The position numbers were made by a program, and so were the translations under genes. The notes below the pieces were generated by a model. The model was not told the origin of the DNA, did not search any database, and was given only the letters and a program-made list of their open reading frames with translations. A DNA stretch of 64,000 nucleotides. It comes from Hyphomicrobiales bacterium. GTDB lineage: Bacteria > Pseudomonadota > Alphaproteobacteria > Rhizobiales > Rhizobiaceae. The stretch is from the NCBI GenBank assembly GCA_900469475.1, contig UBXG01000017.1, positions 226,983 through 290,982 on the forward strand. The letters are read 5' to 3'. This document shows positions 1 to 7,239 of the stretch, piece by piece; position 1 is the stretch's first letter, and each line of letters starts with the position of its first letter.

Positions 1-278
1 GGCACGCCGAAATGGCGGCAGACGAAGGCAAAGCCCTGAGCGTGATTGCCGGCGGATGCGCAGACGAATGTCTTTCCCGTACCGCCCTCGGCAATCACCT
101 TGCGGAAGAAATTGAAGGCGCCGCGGATCTTGTAGGACCGGACCGGCGTGAGATCTTCGCGCTTCAGCCAGATATCGGCGCCATAGCGGGCAGAAAGATG
201 CTCGTTCAGCTGCAGCGGCGTTGCAGGAAAGAGGCCACGCATGGCCTCTATAGCTTCGAGAACAATCTGTTGGTCCAC
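1..278 (-). CDS. ilvA: Threonine ammonia-lyase (threonine dehydratase), N-terminal part only
   Basis: The minus strand encodes the first 92 residues of a PLP enzyme of the threonine dehydratase family, cut by the window edge. Visible are the KREDL..RSYKIRGAFN segment, whose lysine in SYK forms the PLP Schiff base, and the SAGNHAQG substrate loop. The enzyme deaminates threonine to 2-oxobutanoate, the first step of isoleucine synthesis. The GTG start is preceded by AAGGACGG and by an in-frame stop two codons upstream. The catabolic paralogue tdcB has the same N-terminus, and the C-terminal regulatory domain that would decide is outside the window. Confidence 0.85.
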   Translation of the reverse strand, partial: MDQQIVLEAIEAMRGLFPATPLQLNEHLSARYGADIWLKREDLTPVRSYKIRGAFNFFRKVIAEGGTGKTFVCASAGNHAQGFAFVCRHFGV

Positions 279-633
279 GGTCTATCCGTCCTTATTCAAT
301 CCGCATCCGCTATGGCACAGGAAAGATGAGCAAAGAAAGCCTGTTTATCGCGCTTTCAGTTCTGTCATAGCGGTATTCGCCGCACTGACGAGTCATTAAC
401 TATTTATGCCCCTGACTGCGGAAACTCCTAAATCTGCGAGTTGACAGCCAAGCTCCCCCCGCGTCCAATATGACACAGCCATCATGATGATGGTTAGAGG
501 CCCGCCTTAAATCCGATCCGTCGGCTCCGGCGGGCTTCGCCTTATCCGTGGGCAATAACTTATACTTGCACCCTGGATTGAGAATCGCGTGAAGGATGCT
601 TATCCCAGTTTTATTCAAGGGGAGAACATCATC
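279..633. other. Intergenic region between ilvA and a lipoprotein gene
   Basis: These 355 bases separate divergent genes and should hold both promoters. I see no RNA gene or convincing coding frame. A GC-rich segment near 508-541 can form weak hairpins, but no T-run follows. Confidence 0.4.
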
Positions 634-975
634 ATGCGCCTTATACGCCCAGTTATCATTGCGTTCAGTCTCACGGTGCTTGCTTCCTGCGCCTCGCAGG
701 AAAAAAGCTTCGAGAAGAACATCCCCATTATGAAGGAAAGCCCGACGGCACGAGCACAGGTCATCGACAAGTGCATGTCACAGCACCTGCCACCGGAAAC
801 GCTCGATGAAATCGCATTCTACGTCAAATCCCAAAGGAGCGAAGCAAAGCGGCTCTTTTGTCAGCGGTTGATGAATGGTGTGGTCGCTGGAAAGATCGGC
901 TATGCCGATTTCAAGGCCATGTTCCAGCAAAAGAAAGTAACGCCGGCGCTCGTCAGCGTTCTCAAGGGGCACTGA
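634..975 (+). CDS. Small putative lipoprotein
   Basis: A 113-residue protein that starts MRLIRPVII, has a hydrophobic stretch and ends its signal in LASC, a lipobox whose cysteine (about residue 20) would be lipidated. The mature part is charged and contains two further cysteines. An in-frame start exists 15 codons upstream, but AAGGGGAG lies about 10 nt before this ATG and only this start gives a clean signal peptide. I do not recognise a family. It is the last host gene before the split tRNA. Confidence 0.6.
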   Translation: MRLIRPVIIAFSLTVLASCASQEKSFEKNIPIMKESPTARAQVIDKCMSQHLPPETLDEIAFYVKSQRSEAKRLFCQRLMNGVVAGKIGYADFKAMFQQKKVTPALVSVLKGH

Positions 976-1062
976 GCCACACACCACGCCGGCACCTATC
1001 GATATCTTTCCTGCAAAACATTTCCTTGACTGAATCGCTCAAGTGCTTGATGGGAAAGGCAC

Positions 1063-1131
1063 GCGGACGTGGCGAAACTGGTAGACGCAAGGGACTTAAA
1101 ATCCCTCGGAGTGATCCGTACGGGTTCGACG
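1063..1131 (+). pseudogene. tRNA-Leu(UAA) 5' part disrupted by integration (attL)
   Basis: The sequence begins with acceptor strand GCGGACG, a D-arm and an anticodon arm with loop CTTAAAA (anticodon UAA). It runs tRNA-like through a variable arm and GGGTTCGAC, then breaks off at about 1132 into unrelated AT-rich DNA. No CGTCCGC acceptor partner or T-stem partner follows, so it cannot make a tRNA. The part to 1109 is host; the tail 1110-1131 is element DNA that mimics a tRNA, with a variable arm (AGTGATCC) unlike that of the host 3' half at 39291-39299. Confidence 0.85.
1092..1109 (+). repeat. attL core direct repeat
   Basis: The 18-bp GGACTTAAAATCCCTCGG is identical to 39273-39290. It covers the anticodon stem-loop of tRNA-Leu(UAA), a normal target for tyrosine integrases because of its dyad symmetry. 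Joining 1063-1109 to the bases after 39290 rebuilds a perfect 86-nt tRNA-Leu with CCA, which supports crossover inside this core. Confidence 0.85.
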
Positions 1132-1200
1132 GCATCGAATAAAATCACATAAAATCATATACTTATAATTCTTGAAGTCATAATTTCTCCGCCTTTTTGG

Positions 1201-1221
1201 CGTACACATTCCATACACAGT
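1201..1221 (+). promoter_or_regulatory. Candidate left arm-type integrase sites
   Basis: CGTACACA (1201-1208) and TACACAGT (1214-1221) lie 92 bp inside attL and 42 bp before the integrase gene. The same two motifs recur in swapped order near the right end at 39195-39214. Paired short repeats near both ends are typical of the arm sites that tyrosine integrases bind; the role here is inferred. Confidence 0.5.
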
Positions 1222-1262
1222 CTGATGCACAGTTTTCGAGACGCTAGGATGGGATTGAAAGC

Positions 1263-2486
1263 ATGGCCACGCATGAGATTTTAGGCGGCAAGGTTCTCGT
1301 CTATCGCCGCGAGAACAGTAAGAAATGGCAGTGCTCGACCCGCATTAACGGCAAGAACTGGCGGACAAGCACTGGCGAGGAAAGTCTGGCCCTCGCGAAG
1401 GAATTCGCGGAGGACTGGTTCTTTCGGATGAAGGCGAAGGAAAAGGGTGGCGGCCTGAAGGACGAGAAGACTTTCAAGGAGGCCGCCAAGCGCTACCTTG
1501 AAGAATACGACGTGGTGACCGGCGGTACGCGCAACCGGACCTATGTGGACGGCAACGAACGTCGGCTGCGTCTGTATCTTACGCCCTTCTTCGGCGAGCT
1601 GGGTTTGTCGGAGGTGACGGCAGGCAAAGTGCAGGAATACCGGGTCATGCGGTATACCACTGCGCCGGAGGTGGCGCCGGGGAATGATCCCGACGCCAAG
1701 CCGGTCAAGAAGCTACCCGCCAAGAATACCCTGCATCAGGAGATCGTGACCCTTCGGCAGGTCCTCAAGACCGCCATCCGGCACGGCTGGCTGACGCATC
1801 TGCCGGATCTGTCCACACCCTACAAGTCGGCGGAGAAAATCTCCCATCGGGCATGGTTCTCCCCCGACGAATACAAGCGGCTCTATACCGCGACCCGGAA
1901 CCGGGCCGAAAAGCATCGCGACAGGCGCTTCCAGTGGCACGCCGAACAGTTGCACGACTTCGTCCTGTTCATGGCCAATACCGGTCTGCGTCCCGACGAA
2001 GCCAAACGGCTTCAGTATCGGGATGTCGAGATCGTTGAGGACGAGGAAACCGGCGACACCATCCTGCTGATCCAGGTGCGCGGCAAACGTGGCGTCGGCT
2101 ATTGCAAGAGCATGCCCAGCGCCGTTTTCCCATTCGAGCGGCTGGTGAAGCGGAACTCGCCCAAGGCGGATAACCTGATTTTCGCCGACACTCACCCAAT
2201 GTTATTCAACACGATCTTGGAAGAGGAAGGGCTCAAATTTGACCGCGAGGGCAGTCGCCGCACGGCCTACAGCCTACGTCACACCTACATCTGCCTCCGG
2301 CTCATGGAAGGTGCGGACATCTATCAGGTCGCCAAAAACTGCCGCACCAGCGTCGAGATGATCGAGAAGTATTATGCCTCGCACATCGCGACGAGCATCA
2401 GCGCCGCCGCCGTGAACGTCCGGCGCAAGGTGAAATCGAAGAAGCAGATTGTTGATCATGAGAAGCGGAATATGCATCGGCAATAG
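1263..2486 (+). CDS. Tyrosine site-specific integrase of the element
   Basis: A 407-residue phage-type integrase. The N-terminal part carries a SAM-like core-binding domain (about 60-190). The catalytic domain shows the first arginine in NTGLRPDEAKRL, the HxxR-type box in SLRHTYICLR and the nucleophile in EKYYASH, so the catalytic residues look complete. It reads away from attL, the usual arrangement for the integrase that made the insertion, and it should catalyse strand exchange at the anticodon core of tRNA-Leu. The promoter probably overlaps the arm repeats at 1201-1221, which would let the integrase repress itself. Confidence 0.9.
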   Translation: MATHEILGGKVLVYRRENSKKWQCSTRINGKNWRTSTGEESLALAKEFAEDWFFRMKAKEKGGGLKDEKTFKEAAKRYLEEYDVVTGGTRNRTYVDGNERRLRLYLTPFFGELGLSEVTAGKVQEYRVMRYTTAPEVAPGNDPDAKPVKKLPAKNTLHQEIVTLRQVLKTAIRHGWLTHLPDLSTPYKSAEKISHRAWFSPDEYKRLYTATRNRAEKHRDRRFQWHAEQLHDFVLFMANTGLRPDEAKRLQYRDVEIVEDEETGDTILLIQVRGKRGVGYCKSMPSAVFPFERLVKRNSPKADNLIFADTHPMLFNTILEEEGLKFDREGSRRTAYSLRHTYICLRLMEGADIYQVAKNCRTSVEMIEKYYASHIATSISAAAVNVRRKVKSKKQIVDHEKRNMHRQ

Positions 2487-2582
2487 CCGGTGGGATGCTA
2501 TAATTTCAACAGATCTCTTGTTTTGGATAGCTTCATTTTGCCTAGTCGTTTAAATTGTATTTCGTAATAGCTGGAGGCAAAA

Positions 2583-4631
2583 TTGAATTTTACTATTGAA
2601 GAGTTCTGGAAGAAACGTTTTCAGATTGCACCTGCCGAAACAACAAATCCGCAGCCGGGATGGGTTTCTGCGCAACTTCCGTTAGGCGCATTTGTTGAAG
2701 CCCCGCTAGTTCAGAGCGGTGAATTTGGCACGGCTGATCCAGACACCAGTCCACTCATTCTCGTTTCGGCTCCCGGCGCTGTAGGAAAATCCACGCTAGC
2801 TAAGCAAATCGCGGCCCTGACCGGTGCGATTTATGTTGATCTTGCGACGGCAGAACCTGTCGGAGGTAACTTTCTAAGCGGCGGCTTAGCAAAATCTGGT
2901 CTTTTTGGAACCTGGCAAGCTAACACAACGGCAGTGCTGATTGATGGACTCGATGAGGCACGCATTAGGGTCACGCAAGGCGGTTTTGAATCGTTCCTCG
3001 GGGACGTTGTTCAGATGGCGAAAACTCGGTCAGCTCAAACTCCAGTTCCAACTGTTCTCTTCGGACGGACTGGTGCGATCCAAGATACTTGGTTACTGCT
3101 ATCAGAAGCTGGCGTGAATGCACCGGTGATGGAAATAGGTTTTTATCCACCCGCGCAATCCATCGAGTTCGCGCTTGCGCGGGTAAGGGATAGGAAGCCA
3201 GACCGTTCGCATGAAGGCCCGGAACGAGAAGCTCTTACTCTATTGTTAGAGCGGCTGAAGAAATCCACCAGTCGCGACGGGGATCGATTTGCAGGTTATG
3301 CGCCTGTCCTCATGGCAGTTGCTGATAGGGTTGCTGGTGAAGCAAACCCAAGCGGACTAATCGCTGAAATCAAAGGAGGCGGTCAGCCGGTCACCTTGGA
3401 GACCGTCGTTGACGCAATCCTCGAGCGGGAACACGCCAAGCTTGGCAGCTTAGAGTTTACCTCTTCTAGCCTCCACGACCAACTGTATACGTCTGGCGAG
3501 CAATTGGATCGTATCTGCGCGCGTGTTTACGGCCAACCCGCTCCTGCACTTCCTAAACTCTCCCCACAAGACGCTAAGACTTATGGTCAAGCGCTGGATA
3601 CCTGGGTTCCAGAGCATCCATTCCTCGACGGAACCGCAAAACCGTCATCGGCTGTATTCGAGGCGCGGATAGCAGTTCATGCGTTGCAATCCAAGGAATT
3701 TGAAGAGCAGGCTCGGCGCGTAGAACTACCAAGAGGCACAGCAGCCAACCCCTTCTTAGCCGATTTCTATTTGAATTCAAAATCTGGCCAAACCCAGGAA
3801 ATACGGCCAGAGCACTTGGGAATTTTATATTCGTCGATCCGCGCGACCCTTGCTCTAGGCGACACCGCCAGTTTGCAGATAGAACCGTTGGACGAGGATG
3901 CTCAGGAGGAAGACGCCCTTTCGGCGCTTGCCGAAATTTCGGTTGAGCGAGGCAGTACAGGGGAAAGCCATACGTTGGAGCTTAAGACCCAACAAGTTGG
4001 AACGATCCACCTTAGTCCTCACGTAGAAGATGTAAACATCACACTTCAGCTTGCAAAGGTTGAGGTTGGACCAGGCGCTGAAATAACTTTCGTCGCGCCA
4101 GTCAACATTCAATGTGGACAGCTCTTAATCAACGCCGAACGAGTCATCGTCGAGGCTTTGACGGACGACCCTTCAACCTCCGTCTACCTGGAAAGCAACT
4201 CGTCATCCGGGACCACAGTCAGCACGGTTCCGACCATTAGAGGCAATACCTCTTTGTCAGTAGCTTGGCCAAATTCAGCGGTCTTTCCCTGGACAAGCTT
4301 TTCGGCAAACCCGGCTGCAAATCAAGACCCGCGGATTGAAGAAGGGCTCCGTCGCTTGCGGAAGTTCGTAATTGCATTCCGTTCACATTCAAAAGGTAGC
4401 TTGCGACGCTATCGCGATAAACTCGATCATGCACGAATGACGAAGGGCGTGGGACAAGCCATCCTGGATGCATTAAAGCAACAAGGAATCATCACCGTAG
4501 TCGGAGAGATGTATGACCTGAATGCTGATGCTCTCGGCGCAAAGGTTGGGGCGACGTATGCGGAATGTATGAGTCGTCAGTTCAGCCCACGCACAGTCGA
4601 GTTTGTGGAAACTGTATTGAAAGCCGATTAG
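2583..4631 (+). CDS. P-loop NTPase of unknown role (NACHT/STAND-like)
   Basis: A 682-residue protein with a TTG start preceded by CTGGAGGC. A Walker A motif SAPGAVGKST is near residue 65 and a Walker B-like LIDGLDEAR near 122, the acidic pattern seen in NACHT and STAND NTPases. The region around 440-570 is rich in alternating hydrophobic residues, as in beta-solenoid sheets. No nuclease, protease or TIR motif is evident. It stands alone between the integrase and the intron tRNA. Such large NTPases in islands are often anti-phage sensors; that is inference. The gene is clearly more AT-rich than the integrase, suggesting separate acquisition. Confidence 0.65.
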   Translation: MNFTIEEFWKKRFQIAPAETTNPQPGWVSAQLPLGAFVEAPLVQSGEFGTADPDTSPLILVSAPGAVGKSTLAKQIAALTGAIYVDLATAEPVGGNFLSGGLAKSGLFGTWQANTTAVLIDGLDEARIRVTQGGFESFLGDVVQMAKTRSAQTPVPTVLFGRTGAIQDTWLLLSEAGVNAPVMEIGFYPPAQSIEFALARVRDRKPDRSHEGPEREALTLLLERLKKSTSRDGDRFAGYAPVLMAVADRVAGEANPSGLIAEIKGGGQPVTLETVVDAILEREHAKLGSLEFTSSSLHDQLYTSGEQLDRICARVYGQPAPALPKLSPQDAKTYGQALDTWVPEHPFLDGTAKPSSAVFEARIAVHALQSKEFEEQARRVELPRGTAANPFLADFYLNSKSGQTQEIRPEHLGILYSSIRATLALGDTASLQIEPLDEDAQEEDALSALAEISVERGSTGESHTLELKTQQVGTIHLSPHVEDVNITLQLAKVEVGPGAEITFVAPVNIQCGQLLINAERVIVEALTDDPSTSVYLESNSSSGTTVSTVPTIRGNTSLSVAWPNSAVFPWTSFSANPAANQDPRIEEGLRRLRKFVIAFRSHSKGSLRRYRDKLDHARMTKGVGQAILDALKQQGIITVVGEMYDLNADALGAKVGATYAECMSRQFSPRTVEFVETVLKAD

Positions 4632-4722
4632 GACTTGCTCAATTGCCAACACAAATTTGACAGAAACTCGTTCCGCGCCAATTGCAATATACCGTCAAAC
4701 CCTATTGTCGGTCATGATTAGT

Positions 4723-5012
4723 TGGTGCGGACGACGGGGGTCGAACCCGTAAAGCCAAAGGCCGAGGGATTTTCTTACCAGCTACGGCTTTCGCCGCCGC
4801 CATCCGGCGTTTGTGGTCTGGACTATACCTTCACCCTAGCATTGCCTTAGGTGCTGCCCGTCTAGTCTCTACACCTTCCTCTGGCGAGGCTTGGCTCGGG
4901 ATTGCCATCTGACAGGTTTCCCCGACTTTGAGCAGTTCTACAGCCAGCGTTTCCGCCAGTGCACTCAAATTGCGTTTAAGTCCCTTGTGTCTACCAGTTT
5001 CACCACGTCCGC
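4723..5012 (-). tRNA. tRNA-Leu(UAA) interrupted by a group I intron
   Basis: Read on the minus strand, the exons 5012-4978 and 4773-4723 join into an 86-nt tRNA-Leu with encoded CCA, anticodon loop CUUAAAA (UAA), perfect acceptor stem GCGGACG/CGUCCGC, T-arm ACGGG-UUCGACC-CCCGU and a long variable arm. Against the reconstructed host tRNA it differs at only three bases. Two of them form one compensatory D-stem change, GCG/CGC to GUG/CAC, which is what selection for a working tRNA leaves. It is the only intact tRNA-Leu in the window and would replace the copy broken by integration. Confidence 0.9.
4774..4977 (-). ncRNA. Group I self-splicing intron in tRNA-Leu(UAA)
   Basis: A 204-nt intron sits between U34 and A35 of the anticodon, the position of the well-known cyanobacterial and plastid tRNA-Leu(UAA) group I intron. 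The 5' exon ends in U and the intron ends in G (complement of 4774), as required. The conserved P7 strands are visible: AGACTAGACGGG (complement of 4857-4868) and GGTATAGTCC (complement of 4820-4829). The P3-side segment AACTGCTC and a GAAA-capped helix near the 3' end also match the class. No homing endonuclease is encoded. By size and place it fits subgroup IC3; the subgroup is inferred. Confidence 0.88.
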
Positions 5013-5242
5013 GTGGTTCCCTCTGCTAGCAAAGTGGCGGGCCATTCTCAACCGCTAATCGCGCGCTCGGGAGACTTTCCAAAGGAGTTCTAGCAACCTC
5101 TAGTGTTGCGCCACCTTGAAAGATGCACGCGCCCATGTATCAATGCGTAACAGCGCACCTACGCATCGCCCAATGTGTACGCATTGAGCTAGGGAGGCGA
5201 TGCGTTGCACGGTTTTCTTACCGGCCGCGAAGGGGCGGCACG

Positions 5243-5276
5243 GAGAAAACCGGCAAGTGCGTCAGGGGACACCCCT
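5243..5276 (+). other. Candidate oriT (RSF1010/MobQ type)
   Basis: The segment GAGAAAACCGGCAAGTGCGT lies 40-60 bases before the relaxase start and closely resembles the RSF1010-type nick region (GAGAAACCGGTAAATGCGCC), where cleavage falls after the TAAGTGC-like motif. An inverted repeat CAGGGGACACCCCTG follows directly (5263-5277). Location immediately upstream of a MobA/MobL relaxase is usual for the family. The exact nick position is not determined. Confidence 0.6.
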
Positions 5277-5304
5277 GAACCCCGTCCGTGCCAAGGAGAG
5301 GCTG

Positions 5305-6378
5305 GTGGCCATCTACCACCTGAATGTGAAGAACATCAGCCGGGGCGACGGGCGCTCGATTGTTGCCGCTGCCGCGTACCGCGCGGGAGAGACGCTCCCC
5401 AATGATGCCGAGGAACGCCTTTCGGAGTTCGGCGGGCGGCGTGATGTCGTCGCCAATGAAATCCGCCTCCCCTCTGAGGCGCCGCCCTGGATGGCCGACC
5501 GCGCCCAGCTCTGGAATGCGGTGGAGGCTGCCGAAATCCGTAAAGATGCGCGGCTTGCCAAGGAGATCGAATTCGCGCTGCCGCGCGAGCTGCCGCGCGC
5601 GGCCTGGTTGGCAGTCGCCCGCACCATGGCCGATGCGTACACGACGCAAGGCTTTGTGGTCGATCTCGCCATCCATGATGATGGCACCCGGCATAACCCC
5701 CATGTCCACCTGCTTATGACCACGCGTGTGGTCACGCCCGAAGGCTTCGGCCCGAAGATCCGCAGCGCGGATGGTCGACTATTCGTAACCGAGGCGCGTG
5801 CACTGTGGGCCCGAACCGCCAACGGCGCATTGAAGGCTGCCGGAGTGTCGGTCACGATCGACAGCCGCAGTCATGCGAAACGCAGGCTGGACCAGACACC
5901 CGACCACCATCGCGGACCGGACCCGGACGAACGGCGCGCACGCAGAGCCCACGCGCGCAAGGAGAGAGACCTGATGAGGCATGAAGAACCCGACAATGAC
6001 CTGCCCGTGCCGGATCCCGATGGTGCGCCGATCCATCCCCGTGAACTGGACATAGCCGAAGCGCGGATGCTGGACGACATGCACCGGCTGGCGCCGGTCG
6101 ATCACGTCGAGCGGGACGCGGATCTTGACCACGCACGAGCCGCGATTGACGCACAGAACAGTCGCGAGATGGCTGAGGATGAGGCTGTGGCATACCGTCT
6201 CGCGCCCGAAGACCTGCTCGACTGGCTGGATCAGCCAGCCCTGCCGGATGACCCGGGTGATTTGCAGACGCTGGAGCGCTGGGAAGACCATCTGGACTGG
6301 CTGGAGCTGGATTCCCAGCAACCAGTAACCCCCGCAGATGAGGAAATATGGCAGGAGCCTGAGCGCAGCCGCAGGTAG
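5305..6378 (+). CDS. mobA: MobA/MobL-family conjugative relaxase (MobQ)
   Basis: A 357-residue relaxase that would nick oriT through a tyrosine and lead the single strand into a recipient. The N-terminus AIYHLNVKNISRG...AAAAYRAGE is the family signature, and the metal-binding triad is in HNPHVH at residues 130-135. The GTG start at 5305 is chosen because AAGGAGAG precedes it and family members begin at this point; a longer frame from 5200 would swallow oriT. The family's fused primase is absent. The C-terminal tail is acidic and contains EARMLDDM and EDLLDWL motifs that recur in the small protein at 6754. Confidence 0.9.
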   Translation: MAIYHLNVKNISRGDGRSIVAAAAYRAGETLPNDAEERLSEFGGRRDVVANEIRLPSEAPPWMADRAQLWNAVEAAEIRKDARLAKEIEFALPRELPRAAWLAVARTMADAYTTQGFVVDLAIHDDGTRHNPHVHLLMTTRVVTPEGFGPKIRSADGRLFVTEARALWARTANGALKAAGVSVTIDSRSHAKRRLDQTPDHHRGPDPDERRARRAHARKERDLMRHEEPDNDLPVPDPDGAPIHPRELDIAEARMLDDMHRLAPVDHVERDADLDHARAAIDAQNSREMAEDEAVAYRLAPEDLLDWLDQPALPDDPGDLQTLERWEDHLDWLELDSQQPVTPADEEIWQEPERSRR

Positions 6379-6458
6379 CACTTGCAAGATGGCAATTCGC
6401 GTCCCATCATACGGCTATGACACAGGTTTACACCGGTTCCATATTGGGAATCCGCGAG

Positions 6459-6731
6459 ATGACGGACAAGCAGCGCGATGCCGCACGCAAGGAACTGGCA
6501 TGGCTGGAAACCGACCTCATTCGTCGGCGCAAGCGCCTTGCATATTGGTCAATGCGCAAGACGCAGGCTGAGACGATACCCGGAATCCGCGAAGAACTGT
6601 GTCAGAGCGCGTTCTATTTTCATGCCCGTGCCCAGGAGTTGGTGAATTCGGGAGAGCGCTTGCGCGCCTATCTCGTCGCCGAGCTTCAGGATCAACCCGA
6701 ACACCTGCCCGCATATCACTACGCCCACTGA
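6459..6731 (+). CDS. Small helical protein in the mobilization operon
   Basis: A 90-residue, strongly charged and apparently all-helical protein (TDKQRDAARKELAWLE...). I chose ATG 6459, which has GGGAA eight bases upstream; an in-frame ATG at 6417 is possible but has no visible ribosome site. It lies between relaxase and coiled-coil protein on the same strand, so it is probably a mobilization accessory factor. I recognise no family. Confidence 0.5.
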   Translation: MTDKQRDAARKELAWLETDLIRRRKRLAYWSMRKTQAETIPGIREELCQSAFYFHARAQELVNSGERLRAYLVAELQDQPEHLPAYHYAH

Positions 6732-6753
6732 CGGGCTTACGCTGGAGGCGACG

Positions 6754-7221
6754 ATGAATGACGAGGAAGCCTTGTCGTATCTTCTCGACATTGCTCATGA
6801 TCTGCAAAAAACCATCGACGGTCTGGAATATGAAATGGAGCGGATTGTCCATGACATTGCAGGCTCGCGTGACGTAGGCGACTCTATGTCAATTCTGCGG
6901 GAACGCCAGAATGCCCAAGCCGGCTATATGTATGAGCTTGGCAAGGTCGAAGCACGGATTGAGGATATCGAAAACCGTGTCCGGGAACAGGGCGAGCGTG
7001 AGACGGAGCGTACCGCTGACCAGAAATGGCAGGAAGAGATGCCGGCGGCGCAGGAAGATCTCCTCGACTGGCTTAGGCCCGCGCTCGATGCCCCCGCTTC
7101 GCCGCAAGAGCATGACCAGGACGATCGCCACCATCATTATGAAGGTGAGGAGCGGATGCTCGAGGAAATGCAGCGCGAGGACCGAGAGCCGGAGGATTAT
7201 CTGGATTGGTGGAAGAGGTAG
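6754..7221 (+). CDS. Coiled-coil mobilization accessory protein sharing relaxase C-terminal motifs
   Basis: A 155-residue protein with a good ribosome site (CTGGAGGCG). Residues about 1-90 form a long charged coiled coil. The C-terminal third carries EDLLDWL, EERMLEEM and EDYLDWW, near copies of EDLLDWL, EARMLDDM and DHLDWL in the relaxase tail just upstream. A shared acidic DWL-rich tail in two neighbouring proteins suggests a common partner, perhaps the coupling protein; this is inference. The family is not known to me. Confidence 0.6.
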   Translation: MNDEEALSYLLDIAHDLQKTIDGLEYEMERIVHDIAGSRDVGDSMSILRERQNAQAGYMYELGKVEARIEDIENRVREQGERETERTADQKWQEEMPAAQEDLLDWLRPALDAPASPQEHDQDDRHHHYEGEERMLEEMQREDREPEDYLDWWKR

Positions 7222-7239
7222 CTGAAGCTACCTGTCCAC

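Noticed and set aside
4723..5012. tmRNA or a CRISPR-like structured RNA at 4.7-5.0 kb
   Set aside because: The ends form a complete tRNA-Leu once the middle is removed, the middle has group I P7 strands, and no tag-peptide frame or repeat array is present.
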